The position numbers were made by a program, and so were the translations under genes. This document shows positions 9,171 to 17,759 of a DNA stretch of 64,000 nucleotides, piece by piece. Location of the stretch: positions 1 through 64,000 of the forward strand of contig NZ_BSOJ01000001.1 in assembly GCF_030160455.1 (NCBI RefSeq), read 5' to 3'. This DNA comes from Limnobacter litoralis (GTDB taxonomy: Bacteria; Pseudomonadota; Gammaproteobacteria; Burkholderiales; Burkholderiaceae_B). How positions within the stretch are numbered: the stretch's first letter is position 1; the number at the start of each line of letters is the position of its first letter. The notes beneath the pieces were generated by a model, which saw nothing but the letters and a program-made list of their open reading frames with translations, searched no databases and was not told the origin of the DNA.

Positions 9171-10309
9171 CCGCTGTGTTTTTCACGGAAAGTTCACGCA
9201 ACATGGGTGGACAGGAATTTCAGTTGCTTGATCAGGCTCAAGGATTGAAGTCTCTGGGTTACAGTCCATTCGTGCTGTGCAGACAAGGCAGCCGTGTCGG
9301 GGAGGAAGCGCTGAAGCGTGGGCTTTCGGTGGAATGGGTGCCCTTTCGCAATGCCGCCCACCCGCCCAGTCTGTGGCGTGTGTCCCGTTTGCTCCGAAAG
9401 CATCAGCCCGTCGCTGTGGTGTGCCACAGCGGGCACGATTCCAATGTGAGCGCACTGGCTGTGCACGCCCTGGCCGGTTTAAGCTGTCTGCCATACAAAC
9501 CAAAGCTTATTCGCATGCGCACCTATCAACCCGGGCCTGCAAAAGCATTGACTTACAATCGGTTGTTTGATGTCACGTTTACGCCCAGCGAGGCACTTCG
9601 AGATCAGTTATTGACCAACCCTGCAATTGATCCATCCCGGATCGCAGTCATGTACCCGGGCATTGATTTTGATCAACTTGACCGTCAGGCAGCGCCCATG
9701 CCGACCGGCCAACTTGCTGAATGGTTATCTGATTCGTCCAGGCGTCCACTCATTGTGCATGCCGCCATGTTTCGCCTTGAAAAAGGGCACAGCTTCATGC
9801 TGGATGTCATTGAGCGACTGATTGCCGATTATCCGGGTCTGACCTATCTGGCGGCGGGTGAAGGTGAGTTGCTGGAATCTGTTCGAGCGGAGGTGCAAAG
9901 GCGAGGTCTCGCCAAGCATGTCCTGTTGCCAGGCACAATCAAGCCCGTGGCGCCCTTGCTTGCCCGTGCAGACGTGGTTGTCATGCCCTCAAGCTATGAA
10001 CCGCTGGGGATGAGTCAAATTGAGGCTTTGGGGCTTGAGACCCCTGTGGTGGTCAGCAAGGTTGGGGGCCTTCCGGAAACGGTGGTTGATGGACAAACTG
10101 GCTTTGTGTGCCCGCCGCCTTTTGAGAAAGGCGCGGTTGAGCGTTGGGCCCACGCTTTAAGTTTGATCTTTTCGAAGCCTCTGGATGCCAAACGCATGGC
10201 AAAGTCTGGCGCGCTTGCCGTACGTCACCAATTTGGCCGTGAGGCGAATCTGGCCAGGCTGGTGGAACAATTCAGCCTGCCGCGACTCCAAACCGGTGGA
10301 TACTCTTGA
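9167..10309 (+). CDS. Glycosyltransferase family 4
   Basis: A 380-residue GT-B retaining glycosyltransferase. The N-terminal acceptor domain has the FTESSRNMGGQEFQLL loop, which matches the glycine-rich G-G loop of GT4 enzymes. The C-terminal domain carries MFRLEKGHSFMLDVI and the EX7E motif region PSSYEPLGMSQIEALGLETP, with VSKVGGLPETVVDG following. I placed the start at 9167 because it overlaps the stop of the preceding gene (ATGA) and gives a hydrophobic first strand; an upstream in-frame start at 9116 lies inside the neighbour. Role is probably LPS core or O-unit assembly. Confidence 0.88.
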   Translation: MTAVFFTESSRNMGGQEFQLLDQAQGLKSLGYSPFVLCRQGSRVGEEALKRGLSVEWVPFRNAAHPPSLWRVSRLLRKHQPVAVVCHSGHDSNVSALAVHALAGLSCLPYKPKLIRMRTYQPGPAKALTYNRLFDVTFTPSEALRDQLLTNPAIDPSRIAVMYPGIDFDQLDRQAAPMPTGQLAEWLSDSSRRPLIVHAAMFRLEKGHSFMLDVIERLIADYPGLTYLAAGEGELLESVRAEVQRRGLAKHVLLPGTIKPVAPLLARADVVVMPSSYEPLGMSQIEALGLETPVVVSKVGGLPETVVDGQTGFVCPPPFEKGAVERWAHALSLIFSKPLDAKRMAKSGALAVRHQFGREANLARLVEQFSLPRLQTGGYS

Positions 10310-10333
10310 AAAGCCTCTTTGTCCCTGTCCCGA

Positions 10334-11224
10334 ATGTTTCAATTCATGCCCGCCGATGCCCCTCGTCCTGATCCCGAATTCAAGGCCTGGCCCGAACAGG
10401 AACTTCGTCGAATCGGCATCTGGTGTTGCGGGGGACTTCAGGAGTCGCTGGCCGCTCGTCGATTGTTGAACACGCTTCACGCCACACATCCTCAGGCAAG
10501 CCTGATTGTGTTGGGAGCACGAGATGCGCTCGCTTTTTTTGAAATGGACGAGCGGGTTGCTGCCTTTTTGCCGTTGAATGCCTTGGAGCCGCCCAGACCG
10601 ACACAAGGCCGCGTGGCGCGTTATCTCGAGAATCGCGCATCGTTCAAAAAACTGCGCGGTCTGCAATTGGACGCTTGTGTGTCGGTGATGCCTGTTGACA
10701 ATGAGACCTTGTATTCTCAAATAAAGCGCAGCTGGCGCCTGTTCGTTCGAATGCTCGCGTTTCGACCTGAGAGAGCCATCGCAGTGCAGCCCTTACTGGC
10801 CAACCCTGTGTCCTACCAAGCTGAGGCCCTGCAGCCCGGACCGCAAGCCATCGCTTATGCCAACCAGGTCTATCACCATGCGCCACCACGCTGCGTCAAG
10901 GTGCTTGTTTATCTGGGCAAAGCCACCGAGTCATTGTCTGTATTGCAGCAGCGCGAAGAATTTGCAAGTCAGTTGATTCAGCGCAGGCGATCTGAATTGC
11001 TGGGTACCATGGGCCACGAGCTGTTTGTCAGTACCCTCGTCGTAACCACGGGCAATAGACTGCTGCGTCGGCAATTGACGGCCAACCTGGGCAGCCTTAC
11101 TTTGGTGAACTGGAACCAGTTGATTGGGCATATGGCCTATGTGGATTGGGTGTTGCCCGTGAGCCCCGATATCACAGCGATTGCAGCCGAAATGGGTCGT
11201 CAAAAAGTGATTTTCCCCTTGTAA
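10334..11224 (+). CDS. Truncated GT9-like (heptosyltransferase-like) protein
   Basis: This 296-residue protein is divergent but keeps the layout of GT9 enzymes. A first Rossmann strand (RRIGIWCCGGLQESLAARRL) is followed by a THPQASLIVLGARDALAFF turn, and near its end WVLPVSPDITAIAAEMGRQK sits where GT9 enzymes have the D-SG-P-H-A-AL donor motif. The protein stops six residues later, whereas normal members run on some 50-80 residues. The usual acidic and histidine donor residues are replaced, so it may be inactive or a different enzyme. An ATG at 10334 was preferred over a TTG at 10319. It follows the GT4 gene by 24 bases. Confidence 0.55.
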   Translation: MFQFMPADAPRPDPEFKAWPEQELRRIGIWCCGGLQESLAARRLLNTLHATHPQASLIVLGARDALAFFEMDERVAAFLPLNALEPPRPTQGRVARYLENRASFKKLRGLQLDACVSVMPVDNETLYSQIKRSWRLFVRMLAFRPERAIAVQPLLANPVSYQAEALQPGPQAIAYANQVYHHAPPRCVKVLVYLGKATESLSVLQQREEFASQLIQRRRSELLGTMGHELFVSTLVVTTGNRLLRRQLTANLGSLTLVNWNQLIGHMAYVDWVLPVSPDITAIAAEMGRQKVIFPL

Positions 11225-11346
11225 TCCAGCAATTGCGTCATTTCAATCGCTCCGCCACACACTTTTACAGTTGTAAATACCCCCTCGCCGATGTTGCATG
11301 TCAGCTACAAAACCCTGTTCTTTTGAATTTTCTCCGGGTGATTTGG

Positions 11347-11376
11347 TTGGTTGCTCTTGGGGTGTGCGTGTACATT
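11347..11376 (+). promoter_or_regulatory. Candidate promoter of the porin gene
   Basis: TTGGTT (11347-11352) and TACATT (11371-11376) are separated by 18 bases, a sigma-70-like arrangement about 60 bases ahead of the porin start. The 211-base gap 11225-11435 holds nothing else except the hairpin listed next. Matches are only partial, so this is tentative. Confidence 0.35.
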
Positions 11377-11385
11377 GTTTCTCGT

Positions 11386-11403
11386 GCCGTCTGAATAGGC
11401 GGC
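11386..11403 (+). promoter_or_regulatory. Hairpin in the porin 5' leader
   Basis: GCCGTC (11386-11391) can pair with GGCGGC (11398-11403) around a six-base loop, including one G-U pair. It sits about 30 bases ahead of the porin start codon and would lie inside the leader RNA. A role in mRNA stability or as a small-RNA target is only a guess. Confidence 0.35.
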
Positions 11404-11435
11404 AAATATTCAACCAACACTAATAAGGGTGAAAT

Positions 11436-12545
11436 ATGAACAAGAAGCTTTTAGCTGCTGCTCTGGGTCTGGCCTTCGCTGCCCCAGTATTCGCTGATTC
11501 ATCAAACGTAGTTCTGTACGGCCGTGTGAACGAAAACCTCGTTCATAACAAGACTGACGGTACAGCCGGTCAAGGCACAACCATGCAAGACGTGTCTTCA
11601 CGTCTGGGCGTGAAAGGTTCTGAAGATCTGGGCGGCGGTCTGTCAGCCATCTTCGCCTACGAATTTTCAGTTGCTGCTGACAACAACAACGGTGTAGGTG
11701 GTCGTCATTCCTACGTTGGTTTCAAGAGCAACGAACTGGGCACCCTGGTATTCGGTAAGCAAGACGGCGGTAACGACTCTCAGGCTCCTTTGTATAACCA
11801 GGCCCAAGAAGTTGCTTATGGTGTGTCCAACAACGGTGGTGAGTTGACAACAATCGGTGGCGGCTTTGGTTACATCGGTAGCGGCATCAACACTGCCACC
11901 AATTCCTACTCTGTGATCAACCGCACTCAGCGCGTTGCTAACGCCATTGGTTACGCCAAGAAATTTGGTGATGTCGAGGTGAACTTCCGTCACGCCATGG
12001 TTGGTAAGGACAATCTTGGTGCTCCTCCTGCTGGTGTAAACTCATCAGCAACTGTTAATGAAAGCGGTGCACGTCAAACTGAAATTGCAGCCACATATCG
12101 TCACGGCCCAATCACCGTCGGTGGCGGTTATCAAGACTACACCTACGCTAACTCTGTAGCATCTGGCGTTGCCGCTGGAGCCGACAACCTGGACAATTTG
12201 TATCAGTTGGTCGGTGCATACGACTTCAACGTGGCGAAAGTTAGTTTGGTATATGGTAGTGCCAAGCTGCGTCAACCAGTTGCTGGCGACGACCGCATTG
12301 CCGACTACCGCCTGTCAACATGGGTTCCAATCAATGGCAACACCGGTCTGACAGCTTCTTACGGCCGTGCTGACCAGCTGGCCGCTCCTAACCTGAAAGA
12401 CAAAGTACTGCAGGTTGCTGCATACTACGACTTCAGCAAGCGCACTCGTACATACTTCGGTGTGAACCAGGCAAAGAAAGAAGTAGCTGGTACAAGCGAT
12501 CAAAAGACTACTGCCGTAGTTTTGGGTCTGCGCCACAACTTCTAA
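11436..12545 (+). CDS. Outer-membrane general porin (Burkholderiales type)
   Basis: This is a 369-residue trimeric beta-barrel porin. It has a clear signal peptide (MNKKLLAAALGLAFAAPVFA, cleaved before D21), then alternating amphipathic strands beginning NVVLYGRVNENL, with SRLGVKGSEDLGGGLSAIFA and KQDGGNDSQAP typical of betaproteobacterial OmpC-like porins. The C-terminus ends in ...VLGLRHNF with the terminal phenylalanine needed for BAM recognition. An AAGGG ribosome site lies about 10 bases upstream. Codon use looks highly biased (repeated GGT, GCT, CTG), as expected for an abundant protein. It is followed by a strong terminator. Substrate selectivity cannot be told from sequence. Confidence 0.95.
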   Translation: MNKKLLAAALGLAFAAPVFADSSNVVLYGRVNENLVHNKTDGTAGQGTTMQDVSSRLGVKGSEDLGGGLSAIFAYEFSVAADNNNGVGGRHSYVGFKSNELGTLVFGKQDGGNDSQAPLYNQAQEVAYGVSNNGGELTTIGGGFGYIGSGINTATNSYSVINRTQRVANAIGYAKKFGDVEVNFRHAMVGKDNLGAPPAGVNSSATVNESGARQTEIAATYRHGPITVGGGYQDYTYANSVASGVAAGADNLDNLYQLVGAYDFNVAKVSLVYGSAKLRQPVAGDDRIADYRLSTWVPINGNTGLTASYGRADQLAAPNLKDKVLQVAAYYDFSKRTRTYFGVNQAKKEVAGTSDQKTTAVVLGLRHNF

Positions 12546-12571
12546 TTTGAGTTTTACTCAATTTGAAAGTG

Positions 12572-12600
12572 AAAAAAGCCACCTTCGGGTGGCTTTTTTT
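12572..12600. terminator. Bidirectional intrinsic terminator after the porin gene
   Basis: AAAAAAGCCACC-TTCG-GGTGGCTTTTTTT: a perfect stem with a TTCG tetraloop, flanked by an A-run and a T-run. It ends the porin transcript on the plus strand and can also end the convergent minus-strand transcript of the 12647-13033 gene. Confidence 0.93.
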
Positions 12601-12646
12601 ATAAGCTTAGAGGCGTTGAATCAGAAGCGCAAATCTGCAGCGGTTT

Positions 12647-13033
12647 TTATTTCAAATTCATATCCAGCTGAACACCGCACAACGCCGAACCAAATCCGTT
12701 TTTGGCGCGGTTGCTCATGCAGCCCAGCGAGGTTGTTTGCAGTTGATCTTCCGAAATTCTCAGACCAAAGAACAGGTCGTGTCGATCCGACATCATGTCT
12801 TTGTTCATCTTGAACACCCAGTCACCATGTCGCCAGTTGGCGGTCAATGGCATGCGGTTCCGGTTTTGTGAAAGCTTGAAGCCATAATTGGCTGTGCCTT
12901 CTTCGAGGTAGGTCCAACGTCCCCATTTGCTCAAGGGGCTTTCCTGGTCCAGATTCAAGGACACACCACCCGCTTGGGCAAAAGACACCAGCGGAACGAC
13001 AGCCAAACACAGCGCAGCGATTGTCTTGTTCAT
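12647..13033 (-). CDS. Small exported protein of unknown function
   Basis: This 128-residue protein begins with a signal peptide (MNKTIAALCLAVVPLVSFAQ), so the mature form is probably periplasmic or outer-membrane associated. The mature part has alternating polar and aromatic segments (YGFKLSQNRN, WVFKMNKDMMSDRHDLFFG) and ends in VQLDMNLK, which could suit beta strands. Two cysteines (in SLGCMS and SALCGV) might form a disulphide. I do not recognise the family. The start at 13033 was chosen because it gives the signal peptide; an upstream in-frame start would add 14 residues of no clear character. It converges on the porin gene. Confidence 0.6.
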   Translation of the reverse strand: MNKTIAALCLAVVPLVSFAQAGGVSLNLDQESPLSKWGRWTYLEEGTANYGFKLSQNRNRMPLTANWRHGDWVFKMNKDMMSDRHDLFFGLRISEDQLQTTSLGCMSNRAKNGFGSALCGVQLDMNLK

Positions 13034-13131
13034 AGGTCTCGTCCTTTGGAACGCTTCTAAGGGTTTAGAAACCATCCCGAGTTTGATGGTTCCATTATGC
13101 GCCCAACCCGAGAACAGGAAAAGATGGAGTA

Positions 13132-13170
13132 GTGGCGGGAATGCCCGCCACCTTGTTGATTTAAAACAAG
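13132..13170 (-). terminator. Double hairpin, probable terminator after bioB
   Basis: Two adjacent perfect inverted repeats lie downstream of bioB: CTTGTT/AACAAG (13152-13170) and GTGGCGGG/CCCGCCAC around a four-base loop (13132-13151). On the minus strand they are reached 54 bases after the bioB stop. The T-run after the second stem is interrupted, so termination is likely but not certain. Confidence 0.55.
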
Positions 13171-13224
13171 AATTTCGAAGTGCTGATTTGATTTAAATTG
13201 ATATGAATCAATCAGATGGGTGCT

Positions 13225-14223
13225 TTATTTCCCAAATTGCTTTAAGCCCAGCTTGTCAAACAGCTGACGGTCGCGGTCTGCTTCGGGGTTGTCGGTGACC
13301 AACAGTTTTTCACCGTAAAAAATGGAATTCGCGCCCGCCAAGAAGCACAGCGCCTGTGTGCTTTCATTCATTTGTTCACGGCCAGCAGACAGGCGGACGA
13401 ACGAACGTGGCATGGTGATTCGCGCAACAGCAATGGTTTTCACGAAATCAATCGGGTCCAGCTCGTCATTGTCAGCCAGCGGCGTGCCTTCCACTTTCAC
13501 CAGGTTGTTGATGGGCACAGACTCGGGCGGTTTTTCCATGTTGGCCAGTTGGGCAATCAGTGCTGCACGCTGTGTCAGGCTTTCACCCAAGCCCACGATG
13601 CCGCCACAGCACACCTTGATGCCTGCCTCTCGCACGTTTTCAAGGGTGTCCAGCCTGTCCTGGTAGGTGCGGGTTGAAATGATGTCACCGTAGAAGTCGG
13701 GTGAGGTGTCCAGGTTGTGGTTGTAGTAATCCAGTCCCGCCTTCTGAAGGTCTTGAGCCTGATGGGGCTTGAGCATGCCCAGCGTGACGCAGGTCTCCAT
13801 GCCCATGGCCTTGACGGCCTGGATCATCTCACCCACCGCTTCCACCTGGTGGTCTTTGGGGCTGCGCCATGCGGCACCCATGCAGAACCGGGTGGCGCCC
13901 TTGTCTTTGGCGGCCTTTGCCGCTTTCAAGACCTCATCAAGCGGCATTAGTTTTTCAGCGTCCACGCCGGTGTCGTATTTGGCCGATTGTGGGCAATAGG
14001 CGCAGTCCTCGGGACAGCCACCGGTCTTGATGGAAAGCAGAGTGGACAATTGCACCGCATTGGCGTCGAAGTGTTCACGATGCACCTGTTGGGCTTTGTA
14101 GATCAGGTCATTGAAGGGCAAGTTGAACAATGCTTCGATTTGTTCGACGGTCCAGCGAACGGTTTGCCTGGTGGTGGCCGCTTGTTTGGCCTGCTTGCCC
14201 GTCCAGGTGATTTGGCTTTCCAT
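13225..14223 (-). CDS. bioB: Biotin synthase
   Basis: A 332-residue radical SAM enzyme that inserts sulphur into dethiobiotin, the last step of biotin synthesis. The CxxxCxxC motif that holds the [4Fe-4S] cluster is [13 protein letters not shown] (Cys70, 74, 77). [18 protein letters not shown] and RLSAGREQM are family signatures. The start at 14223 follows a purine-rich AAAAAGAAAAGGAAAAACC leader; a longer frame upstream runs into bioA and is not credible. It is the last gene of the bioFHCDAB run, 17 bases after bioA. Confidence 0.98.
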   Translation of the reverse strand: MESQITWTGKQAKQAATTRQTVRWTVEQIEALFNLPFNDLIYKAQQVHREHFDANAVQLSTLLSIKTGGCPEDCAYCPQSAKYDTGVDAEKLMPLDEVLKAAKAAKDKGATRFCMGAAWRSPKDHQVEAVGEMIQAVKAMGMETCVTLGMLKPHQAQDLQKAGLDYYNHNLDTSPDFYGDIISTRTYQDRLDTLENVREAGIKVCCGGIVGLGESLTQRAALIAQLANMEKPPESVPINNLVKVEGTPLADNDELDPIDFVKTIAVARITMPRSFVRLSAGREQMNESTQALCFLAGANSIFYGEKLLVTDNPEADRDRQLFDKLGLKQFGK

Positions 14224-14240
14224 GGTTTTTCCTTTTCTTT

Positions 14241-15590
14241 TTAAAACAGCTCGGTGTCTGAGAACAACCGGGCTTGTGTCACTTCCCATTGCTTCAATAC
14301 TTTCAGCAAGGTCTGGTAGGCGTGCTCCAGGGTGTCGGACGAGGTGCAGTAAGGGGGTATCCAGTACATGGTGTTGCCCAGTGGCCGCACGATGATTGAA
14401 TGGTCCAGAAAGGCCTCGCGCAGCCATTGACTGCTTGCTGATCCGTATGCGTCTATGGGCGATTTTAGCTCAAAGGCCGCAATGGTGCCGCACACCCGTG
14501 GATTTTCGATCAGGGGGTGCGTACTCAGTTGCACTTGCCAATACTGGTGAATCGAATGAATGCGTTCAATATTGCGTTGCGTGGCCGTGTTGTCCAGCAA
14601 TTGAAGGCTGGCCAGGCCTGCTGCGCAGCCCAGTGGATTGGCCGTGTAGGAATGACCGTGCAAAAAAGCCTTGCCAACGTCGTCGCTTAAAAATGAATCA
14701 TAAAGCGCCTGGCTTGCAAGCGTAGCACCCATGGGCATGTAGCCACCGGTCAGCCCCTTGGACAGGCAAAGCAGGTCCGCATGCCCGCCAAATTGGGCCA
14801 CTTGCTGCGCGGCGAACAAGCTGCCGGTTCGGCCAAAACCGGTCATGACTTCGTCGAATATCACCAGAACCCCCGCACGCTGGCAGCGTTTGGTGATTTC
14901 AGCCACGTGCTCGGCACGCATCATTCGCATGCCGCTGGCCCCTTGCACCAAAGGTTCAAGAATAAGGGCTGCAATTTGATCACCCTGTTGCGCAAGCGTG
15001 GAATCCAGACTGCTTAATGCTTCTTCTTCAGTGCAGGCGCAGGTGCCGGTTGGCAAAAACTCAACCTCAAACAGCCAGGGTTTGAAGGGGTCGTAGAATC
15101 CGCTGGAGCGCCCTGCGGCCATGGCGCCAAAGGTGTCGCCATGGTAGCCGCCTTGCAAGGCCAGCAGTTTGCGCCTTTGCTGGCCCAGCCCCAGGTTGCT
15201 CCAGTGCTGAAAAGCCACCTTCAGTGCCACTTCAATGGCTGTGGATCCGTTGTCCGAAAAAAACACCTTCTTCAGGGGTTGTGGCGCACGATCAACCAGT
15301 GCCTGGGCAAGGTCGATTGCGGCGGGGTGAGTGATGCCGGCAAACATCACATGCTCCAAGGTGTCCAGCTGCGCTTTAATCGCCTCCGAGACGACCGGGT
15401 TGCAATGACCGTGCAGGTTCACCCACCAACTGGACACCGCGTCGAAATAGCGCTTTCCTTTGGCGTCAAACAGAAACTCGGCTTCGCCACGAACGATCGG
15501 CAATGGCGCCTTGGCCGTTTGCGCTTGCGTAAACGGGTGCCAGCAGAATTCGGCGTCTCGGGCTATCAGTTGATCTGCAGTGTGGGTCAC
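14241..15590 (-). CDS. bioA: Adenosylmethionine-8-amino-7-oxononanoate aminotransferase
   Basis: This 449-residue PLP enzyme uses SAM as amino donor to make 7,8-diaminopelargonate. WHPFTQ near the N-terminus and [13 protein letters not shown] are BioA hallmarks. The cofactor lysine lies in [14 protein letters not shown], and the preceding aspartate in [14 protein letters not shown]. Its start overlaps the bioD stop by 4 bases. Length is normal and all visible motifs are intact. Confidence 0.97.
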   Translation of the reverse strand: MTHTADQLIARDAEFCWHPFTQAQTAKAPLPIVRGEAEFLFDAKGKRYFDAVSSWWVNLHGHCNPVVSEAIKAQLDTLEHVMFAGITHPAAIDLAQALVDRAPQPLKKVFFSDNGSTAIEVALKVAFQHWSNLGLGQQRRKLLALQGGYHGDTFGAMAAGRSSGFYDPFKPWLFEVEFLPTGTCACTEEEALSSLDSTLAQQGDQIAALILEPLVQGASGMRMMRAEHVAEITKRCQRAGVLVIFDEVMTGFGRTGSLFAAQQVAQFGGHADLLCLSKGLTGGYMPMGATLASQALYDSFLSDDVGKAFLHGHSYTANPLGCAAGLASLQLLDNTATQRNIERIHSIHQYWQVQLSTHPLIENPRVCGTIAAFELKSPIDAYGSASSQWLREAFLDHSIIVRPLGNTMYWIPPYCTSSDTLEHAYQTLLKVLKQWEVTQARLFSDTELF

Positions 15591-16207
15591 AGGGATTCCA
15601 GTGCTTTCATGAGACGTTCGGTGGGTTCGAATCGGGCCAGGGCCTCGGCATTCAGTGTATCAAAGTGCGGCAGGCACGCCAGCACCGGAATTTGGCCGAA
15701 GTGTTCGATGGCTTCTCTGTTGGCGTCGTTTTGAGGGCCGGTCATCAGCACACCCAAAATTGGAATATTCGCACTGCGCAAGGCTTGAATGCTGAGACAG
15801 GTGTGGTTGATGGTGCCCAGGCCACTTCGTGCCACCACCAGGCAACACAGGTCCAGCGCCGCAATCAGATCGGTGGTCTGTTCACGCCAATTCAAGGGTA
15901 CGAGGCACCCGCCCGCCCCTTCCACCACCAGTCGTTCAGGGCCTTGCGGCAATTGAAAATCGGACAGGCGAATTTGCACGCCATCCAGATCTGCGGCCTG
16001 GTGGGGTGAAAGGGGTTGTGTCAACCGATGGGTTTCGGGATGAATACTTGCACCGCTGAGCAGATGAACTTTGTCGCTGTCGGTCTGCCCGTCCAAACCA
16101 CTTTGGATGGGCTTCCAGTAATCGGCTCGCCAGTGTTTGCAAAGCCAGGCGCTGGCAACTGTTTTTCCGACGTCGGTGTCTGTTCCGGTGACAAATACAG
16201 CTTTCAT
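15587..16207 (-). CDS. bioD: Dethiobiotin synthetase
   Basis: A 206-residue ATP-dependent carboxylase that closes the ureido ring of dethiobiotin. The P-loop is TGTDTDVGKT near residue 8, and the VEGAGG motif follows in the second half. The start at 16207 was chosen because it puts the P-loop at the usual distance and overlaps the bioC stop by 4 bases (ATGA); a longer frame to 16252 lies inside bioC. It overlaps bioA in the same way, so translation is likely coupled through the cluster. Confidence 0.96.
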   Translation of the reverse strand: MKAVFVTGTDTDVGKTVASAWLCKHWRADYWKPIQSGLDGQTDSDKVHLLSGASIHPETHRLTQPLSPHQAADLDGVQIRLSDFQLPQGPERLVVEGAGGCLVPLNWREQTTDLIAALDLCCLVVARSGLGTINHTCLSIQALRSANIPILGVLMTGPQNDANREAIEHFGQIPVLACLPHFDTLNAEALARFEPTERLMKALESL

Positions 16208-17004
16208 GGGTTTTCGATCAGGTAAATGCCTACCCTGTAATTCAAGGTGCAATCTGCCCTCAGTTGTTGAAGCACCTTGCGAAGGTTGGCGGGTTGATGA
16301 CCGGGTTTGGGGGTGTGCGCGCCGATGGCACGGAGGCTTCTGGCAAACGACAGTCCATCCGGATGGTGGTCCAGTACCTCAAGGGTGTGGCTTTGCACTC
16401 GAAGCCCTGGCCTACGCGCTTTCAGCGTGCGAAGTGCCAAATGCAGGGCATTTTCACTGGGTAAGGGGTGAAGGCCACAGGGCTGGCAGCTGGCCGCATG
16501 CGCTGCGCGCCAGGCTGAAAACGAGCCATCCAGCAACACGGCCACAGCCACTATTCGATTGAACTGGGCCCAGTGGCAAAGTGTGTCGGCCGGTTTGTCG
16601 AACCACTGCATGCACATGCTGGACAACACCGCTTGGTCTGCCCCACCTTGAATAATGGATGCTGGCAGGTCTTGTCCGTCGTGCCGCAGCAGTTCAAGCC
16701 TGGGGTTTGATAGACGCGCCTGCAGCTGGTCCAACATGCCTTGGGCAAGATCAACGGCCATTACGCGGGCATTGGGGTGTTGCTTCAGCAGGGGTTCAGT
16801 TACAAAACCAGTGCCACACCCAACATCCAGCAGTTTTCGTGGAGAGAAATCGGCAGCAAAGTCCTTGAATGCATCAAGCAGCGCATCGGCGATCTGCTTT
16901 TGAACGTGCGCGGCCTGACCGTACTGCTGAGCAGCGGCTGAGAAACGGGCTTCGATTGGGTTGAGCTTTTGAGGGCGCGCCAGGTCGTCCACGGTGGTCA
17001 GCAT
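16204..17004 (-). CDS. bioC: Malonyl-ACP O-methyltransferase
   Basis: This 266-residue SAM-dependent methyltransferase caps malonyl-ACP as a methyl ester, so that fatty-acid enzymes can build the pimeloyl chain. Motif I LLDVGCGTGFVTEPLL and the next acidic strand VMAVDLAQGML are clear, and the N-terminal helix FSAAAQQYGQAAHVQ is typical of BioC. It shares a single base with the stop of the hydrolase gene upstream. The context with bioF, bioD, bioA and bioB makes the assignment firm. Confidence 0.92.
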   Translation of the reverse strand: MLTTVDDLARPQKLNPIEARFSAAAQQYGQAAHVQKQIADALLDAFKDFAADFSPRKLLDVGCGTGFVTEPLLKQHPNARVMAVDLAQGMLDQLQARLSNPRLELLRHDGQDLPASIIQGGADQAVLSSMCMQWFDKPADTLCHWAQFNRIVAVAVLLDGSFSAWRAAHAASCQPCGLHPLPSENALHLALRTLKARRPGLRVQSHTLEVLDHHPDGLSFARSLRAIGAHTPKPGHQPANLRKVLQQLRADCTLNYRVGIYLIENP

Positions 17005-17759
17005 CAGCTTGCGTCTTGCTTTAAAAAATCAACGAGTGCCTGAGTATACCGCGAAGGGTTCCGGGCCAGTTCACTGTGGGGGGCATTCGTTACGGTCAGG
17101 CGATGCAGCCGCCCAGCCATGGTGTGTTCAACGATGGGGTCGCCTGGCTGCTCAATGGCCAGAACCTGAACCCCTTGGTTGAGGAGCTTTGTCAAAGTGT
17201 CGGCGCAGTTCAGGGTCAGCATGCTTTCAAGATCTTGAAGTAGCGGGTGGTGTGCGTTCAAGGTGGAAGGCAGGGTAGGGGTGTGCATTGGCAGGTAACC
17301 TGCACGTTGCTGAAAAGCCGTCAAGACGCCGGCTGGGTCGGTCTTCAGTTGCGTCACCATGCGTTGAAGCACCCGGGGTGCAGTGCCGGGCAAATCGCCC
17401 TGACTGCAAAAATGGGTGAAGCCAGCTACACTGACCAGCTTGCGCCATTTGATGGCATAGGCCAGCAAATGGGCAAACCCCAGCGAGTGTCCAACTCCTG
17501 CCCAGTGCGCATCCGAATGGCCCATAACGAGGCCGTGCAGGGTTTCTGCGGGGTGGGGCACCCACGCGGATTGCTCCCAAACCTTCAATGCGCCTTCGCC
17601 CGACTTTGAGAAATAGCCTTGATCAAGTGCAACAACAAGGCACTGGTTAAACCAGTCGGCGTGCTCACGCTGAAGGGCTTCGATCAGTGGATTGAAAAAC
17701 GAGGGGTCGTAGCCCCAGCCGTGCGCAAAAACGATCACATCGTGCGCGCGCGTGGTCAT
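17004..17759 (-). CDS. Alpha/beta hydrolase, probable pimeloyl-ACP methyl ester esterase
   Basis: A 251-residue alpha/beta hydrolase lying between bioF and bioC, the position used by BioH-type esterases that remove the methyl group from pimeloyl-ACP. The nucleophile elbow is GVGHSLGF (Ser92), with candidate triad partners Asp207 (QPGDPIV) and His228 (NAPHSEL); the oxyanion region is FAHGWGYD. The elbow differs from the GWSLGG of E. coli BioH, so it may belong to one of the other esterase groups that replace BioH. Overlaps of 4 bases with bioF and 1 base with bioC show it belongs to the operon. Confidence 0.75.
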   Translation of the reverse strand: MTTRAHDVIVFAHGWGYDPSFFNPLIEALQREHADWFNQCLVVALDQGYFSKSGEGALKVWEQSAWVPHPAETLHGLVMGHSDAHWAGVGHSLGFAHLLAYAIKWRKLVSVAGFTHFCSQGDLPGTAPRVLQRMVTQLKTDPAGVLTAFQQRAGYLPMHTPTLPSTLNAHHPLLQDLESMLTLNCADTLTKLLNQGVQVLAIEQPGDPIVEHTMAGRLHRLTVTNAPHSELARNPSRYTQALVDFLKQDAS

